Shown here piece by piece: positions 6,433 to 14,311 of a DNA stretch of 15,065 bases (positions are counted from its first letter, which is position 1; the number at the start of each line of letters is the position of its first letter). Under the pieces are notes generated by a model that saw nothing but the letters and a program-made list of their open reading frames with translations, searched no databases and was not told the origin of the DNA. Source of the DNA: Flavobacteriales bacterium (GTDB lineage: Bacteria > Bacteroidota > Bacteroidia > Flavobacteriales_D > Sanyastnellaceae); the NCBI GenBank assembly GCA_030728235.1, contig JANRAA010000271.1, positions 1 to 15,065 on the forward strand. Reading direction: 5' to 3'. Made by a program: the position numbers and the translations under genes.

Positions 6433-8001
6433 TCATGTCCGATAATTTATCTCTTGTTCTATAATCTTGTGCTCCTGAAGGTAGTCCATATCAAACGATA
6501 GGGTAATGGTGGTTCCTTTTCCTTTCTTTCCTTTCAAATCAAAATGACCATTCCATTTTTTTATGCGTTCACGCATTCCAAACAGCCCTAAACTCTTCGA
6601 TTTTAAAGCACTCTTTATATCAATCCCTTTCCCGTCGTCTTCTATGCTAAAGATGAATAAATTATTTTCAGTTTTCATGGTTACCCATGCATTGCTTGCT
6701 TCCGCATGGCGATTTATATTCGTCAATGCCTCTTGCATGATTCGGTACAAACCAGTTGAAAACTCCTTTTCAAATGTTAAATCTCCGATTTCAATGTTGA
6801 GATGACATGCGGTTGATTCGTGGTTTTTATTGTAATTGCCGACATGCCATTCAATAGCTGGTATCAGGCCAATGTCATCAAGCACAACAGGTCTCAATTC
6901 ATGGGCTATTCTGCGAACTGTTTGTATGGTTTGAGTAGTAAGATCAACCAAATAGTCAACTTTCTCCACCATGGGCTCCACATCATAACCTTTTAACCCG
7001 TCCGATTGCAGTTGCTGTTTGATCCAAAACAAACCCAATTTATTTCCCGTCAACTCCTGACCCAATTGGTCATGAATCTCCATTGCAATCTTCTTTTTTT
7101 CTTCGTCGCGTATATTCTCGAGATGCTGAGTAAGGTGATGCAACTTTTGGTTCAAGTCATATAATTCACGCTCGGCTTTTACACGCTCTGTGATATTACT
7201 TGAAATGAAAACCAACGATTTTACTTGGTCATGTTCCATAACAGGACCAATTCTGCAGAAGTACCACTGCGATTCTGGATCGTCAGGATTTCCTTCTATT
7301 TCAACACTCACTGTCAAGGCGCCGTCGAAGGCTGTTTCTATGGCCTTCCGCATCTTTTTTCCATTCTCCGCATTCACGAAGTCGTAGATCTTTTTACCAA
7401 TGACCTCGTTTTTAGGAATGCCATCAATATCACAATTCACATACAATATCTCACCATCTCTGCCGATCTTGTAAATGTTGTCTGGAGCATTCTGTGCCAA
7501 TGCCCTGAAATTCTCCTCACTCTTCAATAAATCATTGCTGGCGCGGTCGCGCGCAACCAAATTCGATTTTGCACCTATGGCAATCTCAATGGCTGACGTA
7601 AGCCTTCCCATCGAATCCTTCAAGATGTAATCATCAGCCCCAGCTTTGATACATGCAACAGCAGTCTCTTCATTTACAGATCCAGTGCAGATTATAACTG
7701 GGATATAAGGATTGAATGATTGTATCATTTTCAAAGCATCCATCCCCGTGAATTGGGGCAGGGCATAGTCAGAAAGTATCAAATGCGGCTTGAAACGAAG
7801 CAATGCAGATTCAAAGTCTGTCTTGTTGGTTACGTGCTCAACACGCTTTTCCATTTGCAGTTTTCGCAGCTGAAGCTTGATCAACTCGGCATCACTCAAA
7901 AGGTCTTCAAGCAATAAAACACGCAACACGCCATCTTCTTGATTGATGTACAAGTATTCATTGTCGAATTGCTCGATGGGGTTCTCTGTTTCTTGGCTCA
8001 T
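6433..8001 (-). CDS. REC-PAS-HisKA_3-HATPase_c histidine kinase (NarL-type, soluble)
   Basis: A 522-residue cytoplasmic sensor kinase with no membrane segments or signal peptide. Order: REC (about 25-142; E32/D33, phosphoacceptor D78 in LSDYALP, T106, K128), PAS (160-270), short coiled coil (272-300), HisKA_3 dimerisation/phosphoacceptor region with H310 in AMEIHDQLGQELTG, and HATPase_c with N-box EALTNINRHAEAS (N428) and G-box DDGKGI near 455-460. It should autophosphorylate and phosphorylate the NarL-type regulators next to it. The N-terminal REC suggests control by another kinase or phosphate flow back from the coupled CheY-like protein. The ATG at 8001 overlaps the stop of the preceding regulator (ATGA), which decides the start. 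A longer frame from TTG 8031 is less likely. The REC module resembles that of the PP2C protein downstream. Confidence 0.93.
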   Translation of the reverse strand: MSQETENPIEQFDNEYLYINQEDGVLRVLLLEDLLSDAELIKLQLRKLQMEKRVEHVTNKTDFESALLRFKPHLILSDYALPQFTGMDALKMIQSFNPYIPVIICTGSVNEETAVACIKAGADDYILKDSMGRLTSAIEIAIGAKSNLVARDRASNDLLKSEENFRALAQNAPDNIYKIGRDGEILYVNCDIDGIPKNEVIGKKIYDFVNAENGKKMRKAIETAFDGALTVSVEIEGNPDDPESQWYFCRIGPVMEHDQVKSLVFISSNITERVKAERELYDLNQKLHHLTQHLENIRDEEKKKIAMEIHDQLGQELTGNKLGLFWIKQQLQSDGLKGYDVEPMVEKVDYLVDLTTQTIQTVRRIAHELRPVVLDDIGLIPAIEWHVGNYNKNHESTACHLNIEIGDLTFEKEFSTGLYRIMQEALTNINRHAEASNAWVTMKTENNLFIFSIEDDGKGIDIKSALKSKSLGLFGMRERIKKWNGHFDLKGKKGKGTTITLSFDMDYLQEHKIIEQEINYRT

Positions 8002-8441
8002 GATAACAATGTCTGATTGATTTTTACCCAATAGTGAGCCGCGCCGCTCAAGGCAGCCGCATGTTTCGAATAATCAATGGGCTTTACAATGAAGCTGTTT
8101 GCCCCAAGCTTATATGCTTTAACAATGTCTGTTTCAACGTTTGAAGAACTTAAAATCACAACCGGTAAACTGTCAAATTGTGGCGATGTCCGCATGCGTT
8201 CCAATACCTGAAACCCGCTTATTTTTGGCATTTTTAAGTCGAGAAAGACAACCTTTAATTGAAGCTGCAGTTGCTTCCCCGCGTATTTCCCCTCGCTAAA
8301 TAGAAATTCAAGTGCTTCTGCGCCATCTTTCACAATTTTCACAACATTGTTGATTCCAGCTTTTTTCAAAGCCAGCAGACTCAATTCCGCGTCATTTGGA
8401 TTGTCTTCAACCATTAGTATTTCTGGCTGTATCTCGGGCAT
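7998..8441 (-). CDS. CheY/Rcp1-like single-domain response regulator
   Basis: A 147-residue stand-alone receiver domain of the Rcp1 type, often paired with PAS- or GAF-containing kinases. It has E12/D13, phosphoacceptor D68 (VVFLDLKMPKISG), SSS near 98-100 and the conserved Lys of FIVKPID. It has no output domain, so it presumably acts by protein contact or as a phosphate relay or sink. It is the first gene of the operon and overlaps the REC-PAS-HisKA_3 kinase by 4 bases (ATGA), the strongest sign that the two proteins work together. A TPR-like gene's terminator ends 40 bases upstream, so the operon promoter must lie in that short gap or transcripts must read through. No clear TAnnTTTG is present there. 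Confidence 0.92.
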   Translation of the reverse strand: MPEIQPEILMVEDNPNDAELSLLALKKAGINNVVKIVKDGAEALEFLFSEGKYAGKQLQLQLKVVFLDLKMPKISGFQVLERMRTSPQFDSLPVVILSSSNVETDIVKAYKLGANSFIVKPIDYSKHAAALSGAAHYWVKINQTLLS

Positions 8442-8480
8442 AAGGTTGAAATTTGAAGTAATTTACCTTAAAAATGAAGC

Positions 8481-8505
8481 AAAAAAAAGGAGCCGAAGCT
8501 CCTTT
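8481..8505 (-). terminator. Rho-independent terminator with UUCG loop
   Basis: On the - strand, an 8-base stem AAAGGAGC/GCTCCTTT closes a TTCG tetraloop and runs into eight T residues. It lies about 27 bases after the stop of the TPR-like gene (8532) and so separates that gene from the signalling operon. Confidence 0.85.
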
Positions 8506-8531
8506 ATTGACAATGCAGTATGAATTACATG

Positions 8532-9257
8532 TTACCCAGCAATATTGCGGTATGTAACATTGAACTCTTTGTCTTCACTAAAGAACGGTTGAGCAAGATT
8601 CAACCACTCCGCCGCTTGACTGCGAGATCCATCCGAATCTAATTTCTCAGAAATGGTGATAACACCTTTTTTGAAAAGTTTCATTTGTTCTTCTGCTAGC
8701 CCTGAAACCGCCCCTTCTGAGATTAATCTTTTCGCTTCTTTCCAAGACAACTCAGCGTCTTTCTTAGCTTTTAACATATACTCGCTGTATCCTTTCATCA
8801 ACCAACCGCCTACATCGTTGGCGTCGATGTCGCACAAATATTTGTACGTTCCTTTCGAACGGGTATACTTTTCTTCTCCCATTTCCATTTCTGCTAACGA
8901 CATCGTAACAGTTCTTAACTCAGAGAAGTAATCAGCAAACTCAGCAAAATAAGCGTTCTCTTTGTCTTTCTTGCGGTGCTTTACTGCGTACTTTAAAGAC
9001 TCTTTGAAGGCTTTGTCGTACTTGGCTTTCAATGTCTCGTCCTCAGATTGGTCTATTCTGAAATAAGCCATACTCACATACAAATACGGTAAGGCTTCTT
9101 TTGTGGTCTTTTCCTCTTCGGTATATTTCATTGCTTTGTACAAACAACGTTCGTACTTTTCATCCACCAAAAGCTCTAGCAAATCGTCGTAATTGCTTTG
9201 TGCTCCTGCGAACAGTCCTGAAATAAGTAGTAAGGTGATAGGTATCAAATTCTTCAT
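8532..9257 (-). CDS. Exported TPR-like protein of unknown function
   Basis: A 241-residue protein with a clear Sec signal peptide: MKN, a hydrophobic core at 4-17, and a likely cut near AGAQ at 17-20 before SNYDDL. The mature part is almost wholly helical and charged. It shows a pattern of about 34-residue helical hairpins (roughly 23-68, 75-110, 130-165, 168-200 and 213-228) with TPR-like Ala/Gly/Tyr spacing, such as GWLMKGYSEYMLKAKKDAELSW. I see no enzymatic motif and no type IX secretion C-terminal domain, so it is probably a periplasmic or outer-membrane-associated scaffold. It is a single-gene unit: it has its own -7 element, a strong terminator, and a divergent helicase gene. I do not recognise a named family, so function is open. 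Confidence 0.8.
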   Translation of the reverse strand: MKNLIPITLLLISGLFAGAQSNYDDLLELLVDEKYERCLYKAMKYTEEEKTTKEALPYLYVSMAYFRIDQSEDETLKAKYDKAFKESLKYAVKHRKKDKENAYFAEFADYFSELRTVTMSLAEMEMGEEKYTRSKGTYKYLCDIDANDVGGWLMKGYSEYMLKAKKDAELSWKEAKRLISEGAVSGLAEEQMKLFKKGVITISEKLDSDGSRSQAAEWLNLAQPFFSEDKEFNVTYRNIAG

Positions 9258-9285
9258 TGTGCTAATTTTTCTGCTGTCGGTTACG

Positions 9286-9293
9286 CAAACTTA
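9286..9293 (-). promoter_or_regulatory. Bacteroidota -7 promoter element for the TPR-like gene
   Basis: Read on the - strand, TAAGTTTG matches TAnnTTTG exactly. It lies 28 bases before the ATG at 9257, the same spacing as the element in front of NarL copy A. A good -33 TTG is not seen at the normal distance. Confidence 0.55.
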
Positions 9294-9306
9294 ATGCCTA
9301 AATTAC

Positions 9307-9322
9307 TAGGATTCCTATAGGA
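9307..9322. promoter_or_regulatory. Triple TAGGA palindromic site in a divergent promoter region
   Basis: TAGGA (9307-9311), one base, TCCTA (9313-9317) and TAGGA (9318-9322) are packed into 16 bases. The last ten bases, TCCTATAGGA, are a perfect palindrome. The block sits between the divergent TPR-like and helicase genes, near the expected -33 region of the TPR-like promoter. The half-site matches the cluster upstream of NarL copy A, so a shared regulator is possible. Confidence 0.45.
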
Positions 9323-9353
9323 TGCAAAATGTATTCAACTTTAAACGGTGGAA

Positions 9354-11798
9354 ATGACCAATTCTGATGCGTCTGATGCACGTTTGTTACCTGTATTGAA
9401 TTGGTTCGGTGCGAAGAAATGGACGCCTTTCGATTTTCAGCGCGAGGCCTGGGAAGCTGTTCTCAAAGGCGGCGATGGCATTGTGAACGCCCCAACCGGA
9501 AGCGGGAAAACATATTCACTGCTGGTGCCTTTGATCGCTGAAGGGCTAATTAACAAAACTTCTGGTAAGCTGCGCGTAATTTGGATCGCCCCAATTCGGG
9601 CCCTAGCGAAAGAAATTGAAGGCGCGGCCAAAAAATTAATAGAAGGGGTGAACTCTCCGTGGGAGGTGGCCATTCGCACAGGCGATACTTCAGCTGAAGA
9701 ACGAAAACAGCTGAAAAAAAAGATGCCCGAAATTCTGATCACTACGCCAGAAAGCTTGCACGTGATGTTCGCATCCAAAGATTATGCTTCTGTTTTTAAC
9801 GGACTTTCAACCATCGTAGTCGATGAATGGCATGAGCTTATGGGTTCGAAGCGGGGTGTCCAAACTGAACTTGCATTGTCGCGCTTGAAAAACCTTTCCC
9901 CGCAAATGCGGATATGGGGAATTTCGGCGACGATCGGGAACATGGACGAAGCATTGGAGGTGCTGCTAGGGAATGACCGTTCGCATAACGCCCAAATCAT
10001 TCGCGCCGAAATAATCAAGAAACTGAGTGTCGTAAGTCTGATGCCTGATGAGGTGGAGACGCTGCCATGGGCCGGACATATCGGCTTGCGCCTAATTGAT
10101 AAAGTGGCAGAGGTGATTTTCAGACATAAAAGCACGCTGATTTTCACCAATACGCGCGCTCAATCTGAAATATGGTACCACGCACTATTAGATAAATACC
10201 CTGAACTAGCAGGAGCTATGGGGATGCATCACTCGGCGGTGAGCAAAGATCTCCGTCACTGGGTTGAAGATGCTCTGGCTGAAGGAAAACTTCAAGCAGT
10301 AGTGTGCACGTCATCTCTCGACTTAGGGGTCGATTTTCGTCCAGTAGATGCCATCGTTCAAATCGGCGGACCGAAAGGTGTTGCGAGGTTTGTGCAACGG
10401 GCGGGGCGAAGCGGACATCAGCCTGGTGCAGAAAGTAAAATCTATTTTTTGCCGACGCATGCCCTTGAATTGGTGGAGGCGGCGGCCCTGCGGCTCGCGG
10501 TTGTTGAAGGACAAATGGAAGAACGCGTGCCGTACATCCGTTCGTTCGATGTCCTTGTGCAATATCTGACCACACTTGCCGTTTCTGACGGTTTCTATCC
10601 TGAAGCTATCCTCAATGAAGTGCGATCTACGTTCTCTTTTCAATCAATGAGCGATGATGAGTGGGGGTGGTGCCTGAGATTTATTACTACAGGAGGTAAG
10701 TCGCTCTCGGCTTATCCTGAATATCAAAAAGTGGGGCAGCACGACGGACTTTTCAAAGTCACAAATGCGCGGATAGCAAGACGACATAGAATGAGCATCG
10801 GCACAATCGTGAGCGATCAATTGATGCAGGTGAAGTACAAAAGGGGAGGTATGCTCGGACATGTGGAAGAATATTTCGGGTCGAGCCTGCGTGAAGGAGA
10901 TGTTTTTTGGTTCGCCGGACGTGCCCTTCAGGTGCTCCAAATAAAAGAAAATACGGTTCAAGTAGTTAATTCGACACAGCCCAAGGGCAAGATACCATCG
11001 TGGGGCGGTGGCCGCATGCCGCTGTCGTCGAAAATGTCGGATGTCCTCAAAAGAAAACTCTCTGATTTCGCTAAAGGCAAGGTCGATGACGTTGAAATGT
11101 TGAAACTAGCACCCTTACTGGAATTGCAAGGTTCACGTTCTGCTCTGCCAACAACTGATCAGTTGCTCATTGAACAAATCCAAACCGATGAGGGCTACCA
11201 TGTGTTTTTCTACCCGTTCGAAGGGCGCTTGGTACATGAAGGATTGGCCTCTCTCATCGCTTATCGCATCAGCTTGCTTCGGCCGATTAGCTTCTCTCTC
11301 GCGTTCAATGATTATGGGTTAGAATTGCTCTCTGATCAGCCCATCCCGCTGCAAGATGCCTTGGATAACAATGTGCTATCACCTGAATACTTGGTTCAAG
11401 ATGTCGAAGCTTCAATCAATTCCGCCGAAATGGCGAGAAGAAAATTTAGAGACATTGCTGTGATTTCAGGTCTGGTTTTCCAAGGTTTCCCCGGAAAACA
11501 AATCAAAGATCGGCACTTGCAGTCGTCGTCGTCGCTGGTTTACGATGTCTTTCAGGATTACGATAGCGACAATTTGCTGCTCCGGCAAGCCTTTGATGAA
11601 ATGATTGATCATCAACTGGAGATCAATCGCTTTCGCAGGGTGCTTGAGCGCATAGCAACGCAAGAATTGGTGATTGTGCAACCCGATAAGCCGACGCCTC
11701 TGGCTTTTCCAATAATGGTCGATCGACTGCGTGCTGGTCTAACATCAGAGTCTGTAGACGATCGAATCGCTAAAATGACCCTGCAATATGAGCGCTGA
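9354..11798 (+). CDS. Lhr-Core type, ligase-associated DEXH-box DNA helicase
   Basis: An 814-residue superfamily 2 helicase, the usual size for Lhr-Core. Relatives are 3'-5' ssDNA-dependent ATPases that translocate and unwind, and often sit beside an ATP-dependent DNA ligase, a metallo-beta-lactamase exonuclease and a phosphoesterase. RecA domain 1 has Walker A APTGSGKT (46-53), Walker B DEWH (157-160) and motif III SAT (191-193). RecA domain 2 has LIFTNTRAQSE (262-272), the motif V segment SLDLGVDF (321-328) and motif VI QRAGRSGHQ (348-356). The remaining 450 residues match the winged-helix and Lhr-specific beta-barrel-like regions. ATG 9354 is preferred to GTG 9348, two codons earlier. Neither downstream nor upstream neighbours are the usual repair partners, so the helicase is detached from that operon here. 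The role in DNA damage repair is inferred from the family. Confidence 0.9.
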   Translation: MTNSDASDARLLPVLNWFGAKKWTPFDFQREAWEAVLKGGDGIVNAPTGSGKTYSLLVPLIAEGLINKTSGKLRVIWIAPIRALAKEIEGAAKKLIEGVNSPWEVAIRTGDTSAEERKQLKKKMPEILITTPESLHVMFASKDYASVFNGLSTIVVDEWHELMGSKRGVQTELALSRLKNLSPQMRIWGISATIGNMDEALEVLLGNDRSHNAQIIRAEIIKKLSVVSLMPDEVETLPWAGHIGLRLIDKVAEVIFRHKSTLIFTNTRAQSEIWYHALLDKYPELAGAMGMHHSAVSKDLRHWVEDALAEGKLQAVVCTSSLDLGVDFRPVDAIVQIGGPKGVARFVQRAGRSGHQPGAESKIYFLPTHALELVEAAALRLAVVEGQMEERVPYIRSFDVLVQYLTTLAVSDGFYPEAILNEVRSTFSFQSMSDDEWGWCLRFITTGGKSLSAYPEYQKVGQHDGLFKVTNARIARRHRMSIGTIVSDQLMQVKYKRGGMLGHVEEYFGSSLREGDVFWFAGRALQVLQIKENTVQVVNSTQPKGKIPSWGGGRMPLSSKMSDVLKRKLSDFAKGKVDDVEMLKLAPLLELQGSRSALPTTDQLLIEQIQTDEGYHVFFYPFEGRLVHEGLASLIAYRISLLRPISFSLAFNDYGLELLSDQPIPLQDALDNNVLSPEYLVQDVEASINSAEMARRKFRDIAVISGLVFQGFPGKQIKDRHLQSSSSLVYDVFQDYDSDNLLLRQAFDEMIDHQLEINRFRRVLERIATQELVIVQPDKPTPLAFPIMVDRLRAGLTSESVDDRIAKMTLQYER

Positions 11799-11912
11799 TT
11801 TGGAGGCGAAAGATTCAGATTTGATCGTTAGAAATGAAATACGACGAAGATTTTGAATCTCTTCACTGTTGCCGACCGCAGTTTATTTGGTATTTTCGCC
11901 ATCCTATTAAAT

Positions 11913-14240
11913 ATGTATACCGTGCAAGGATTTTTAAAAAGTGTTGGGTTTTTTGTCTTTTTACTTACTGCAATAGTAGCAACAGGACAAGGAACAGTAA
12001 AGGGGTTTGTTAAAGATAAGTCTACCGGAGAGCCAGTTATCTTCGCTTCTGTGGTGCTCGTAGGAACCAGCTACGGAGTGTCGACCGATGTCAGTGGTTA
12101 TTATACCCTTTCTAAAATCCCCGCTGGCGAATACACCATTAAAGTGTCGAGTCTTGAATATGAAGATGCTACCCTGAAAGTTACCGTTGAAAACAACAAG
12201 GTATTCACCCGAAACTTCGAGGTGAACAGCAAAATTATCGAGTTGGGAAGTGCTGAAATCAGCGCTGATAAGGCAGACCAAGAAACACAAGTGCGCATTT
12301 CAGTCGAAACAATTCGTCCGACGGATATCAAACGCGTGCCCTCATTTGGTGGACAAGCGGATCTTGTGCAAGTTTTGCAAGTGCTTCCAGGTTTTGTGAG
12401 CACCGGCGACCAAGGCGGACAGCTCTACATTCGAGGTGGATCGCCTGTGCAGAACATGGTATTGATGGACGGAATGATCGTTTACAATGCATTCCACAGC
12501 ATCGGACTGTTTTCGGTTTTTGATTCTGATATTATCGCTAACGCGGATGTTTATAGCGGTGGGTTTGGTGCTGAGTTCGGCGGACGTGTGAGTTCAGTGA
12601 TGGACATTACCACACGCGATGGAAATAAAAAGGAACATCACGGAAAAATAGGGGCTTCACCATTTGGAGCGAAATTGCTTCTCGAAGGTCCGCTGCGCAA
12701 GCCGAAAGAAGGAAAGGGAGGAATTAGCTACATCCTTTCTGGTAAGCGAAGCTACTTGGAGCAAAGCTCGAAACTGTTTTATACGTATATCGACTCTGCG
12801 GGTCTGCCTTTCAACTTTACCGATCTCTACGGGAAAATATCTTTTGGAGGTAACGGAGGTAGCAAGTTCAATCTTTTCGGTTTCAGCTTTAGCGATGATG
12901 TGCAATACCAAGCATTGTCTCGCTTGAACTGGAAAAACTACGGTGCTGGAGGTAATTTTGTCGTTGTTCCAAGCGGGTCGGCAGTGCTGATAAACGGAAA
13001 TTTCGCTAGCTCGAGATACGAGGTTACACTTAAAGAAGATAATCTCCCTGATCGCTTTAGCGCCGTAAATGGATTCAACTTCGGGTTAGACTTTAAATAC
13101 ATTCAAGGTGAAAATGATCTGAAATACGGTATTCAAGTAATTGGTTTAAGAACTGAGTTTGAAACCTTCAACCCACTCGGCGTGAAGATTGAACAAACCG
13201 ACAACTCGACGCAGTTTGGTGGTTATTTCGACTACAAAATCAGCAAAGGAAACTGGATTATTGAACCAAGCATCCGCATTCAGTACTACAGCGATCAAAC
13301 ACGCTTTTCTCCTGAGCCACGCTTTGGTTTGAAATACAAAGCCAGTCCGGTTTTCCGTGTGAAAATGGCCGGCGGTCTGTACTCTCAAAACTTGATCAGT
13401 GCTAACAGCGACCGCGATGTGGTAAACTTATTTTACGGTTTCCTAACGGCACCGCAAAACTTGCAAGACGAATTGATTCTTCCGAATGGCAATACCAGAG
13501 ATGTGAAACACGCATTGCAAACTGCACGTCACATCATCGCAGGTTTTGAGTGGGATCTCACTGATCGGATGAATCTGAACGTTGAAGGATATGTTAAAGA
13601 CTTCAATCAACTAACCAACATCAACAGGAACAAACTATTCCCCGATGATGGCAACAATCCTGAAGTGCCTGACTACCTCAAGAAAGACTTCATCATAGAA
13701 ACAGGGGTCGCACAAGGTGTTGATTTCTTGCTTAAATATGAAGAGAAACATCGTTCTGTTTGGTTGGTTTACTCGCTTGCAAACGTTGATCGTTGGGACG
13801 GAATACGCTGGTATGATCCTGTTTTCGATCGTCATCACAACGTAAACTTTGTTGCTTCACAAGCTTTTGGAAAAGACCACTCTTGGGAGTTTAGCACCCG
13901 TTGGAACTTGGGTTCTGGTTTGCCATTCACCCAAACACAAGGTTACTACCAGTCGCCAAACTTGAATCAAGGTGTTGGCACAGATTATATTGTCACCAAC
14001 AATGGTGAACTTTCAATTTTGTATGCTGATTTGAATTCTGGCCGACTGCCTTTCTATCACCGTATGGACATTAACTTCCGCAAGACGAAGCAGTTCAGCA
14101 AGAATGTGAAGTTGGAAATCAACGCCGGTGTAACGAATTTGTATAGCCGCGAAAACGTCTTTTACATCAACCGTGTAACGGGAGAAAGAGTGAATCAACT
14201 TCCTTTCCTTCCGAGTTTAGGGTTTGATCTAACGTTCTAA
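11913..14240 (+). CDS. TonB-dependent outer-membrane receptor with N-terminal carboxypeptidase-regulatory-like domain
   Basis: A 775-residue outer-membrane importer powered by TonB. A signal peptide (core about 8-22, cut near VATGQ at 22-26) is followed by a carboxypeptidase-regulatory-like beta-sandwich (27-105, VKGFVKDKSTGEPVIFASV), typical of Bacteroidota receptors. The plug domain (about 125-235) carries VQVLQVLPG, LYIRGGSP, LMDGMIVYN and the closing GGFGAEFGGRVSSVMDI. The rest alternates as strands of a 22-stranded barrel and ends in Phe (LGFDLTF), as expected for BAM substrates. The barrel is short relative to SusC proteins and there is no SusD gene beside it, so it is not a classical glycan-uptake pair. 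The ligand may be a metal chelate, vitamin or peptide. ATG 11913 places the signal peptide correctly; the frame extends to a TTG at 11853 that would add 20 residues before it. Confidence 0.92.
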   Translation: MYTVQGFLKSVGFFVFLLTAIVATGQGTVKGFVKDKSTGEPVIFASVVLVGTSYGVSTDVSGYYTLSKIPAGEYTIKVSSLEYEDATLKVTVENNKVFTRNFEVNSKIIELGSAEISADKADQETQVRISVETIRPTDIKRVPSFGGQADLVQVLQVLPGFVSTGDQGGQLYIRGGSPVQNMVLMDGMIVYNAFHSIGLFSVFDSDIIANADVYSGGFGAEFGGRVSSVMDITTRDGNKKEHHGKIGASPFGAKLLLEGPLRKPKEGKGGISYILSGKRSYLEQSSKLFYTYIDSAGLPFNFTDLYGKISFGGNGGSKFNLFGFSFSDDVQYQALSRLNWKNYGAGGNFVVVPSGSAVLINGNFASSRYEVTLKEDNLPDRFSAVNGFNFGLDFKYIQGENDLKYGIQVIGLRTEFETFNPLGVKIEQTDNSTQFGGYFDYKISKGNWIIEPSIRIQYYSDQTRFSPEPRFGLKYKASPVFRVKMAGGLYSQNLISANSDRDVVNLFYGFLTAPQNLQDELILPNGNTRDVKHALQTARHIIAGFEWDLTDRMNLNVEGYVKDFNQLTNINRNKLFPDDGNNPEVPDYLKKDFIIETGVAQGVDFLLKYEEKHRSVWLVYSLANVDRWDGIRWYDPVFDRHHNVNFVASQAFGKDHSWEFSTRWNLGSGLPFTQTQGYYQSPNLNQGVGTDYIVTNNGELSILYADLNSGRLPFYHRMDINFRKTKQFSKNVKLEINAGVTNLYSRENVFYINRVTGERVNQLPFLPSLGFDLTF

Positions 14241-14241
14241 G

Positions 14242-14302
14242 AAAAAACGCACACCCAATTCAAAAAGATTATTTCTGAATCGGGTGTGCGTAAATCTTTT
14301 TT
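14242..14302. terminator. Strong bidirectional terminator between convergent genes
   Basis: A 10-base perfect stem ACGCACACCC/GGGTGTGCGT (14247-14256 with 14282-14291) continues after one mismatch with ATTCA/TGAAT (14258-14262 with 14276-14280) around a 13-base loop. T6 follows on the + strand (14297-14302), and A6 precedes the stem (14242-14247), giving a T-run on the - strand. It can end both the receptor and the PLP-enzyme transcripts. Confidence 0.9.
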
Positions 14303-14311
14303 CGAGTTTCC

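Noticed and set aside
8001..8031. Longer kinase start at TTG 8031
   Set aside because: The ATG at 8001 overlaps the preceding stop codon as ATGA, a typical coupled start; the extra ten residues show no domain match.
11821..11890. TTTG (11852-11855) and TTTATTTG (11882-11889) as a promoter for the TonB receptor
   Set aside because: The -7 candidate has one mismatch to TAnnTTTG and the 26-base spacing is longer than usual, so the pair is not reported as a feature.
11853..11912. Longer TonB receptor start at TTG 11853
   Set aside because: It would put 20 residues, partly hydrophobic, ahead of a complete signal peptide that starts at ATG 11913.
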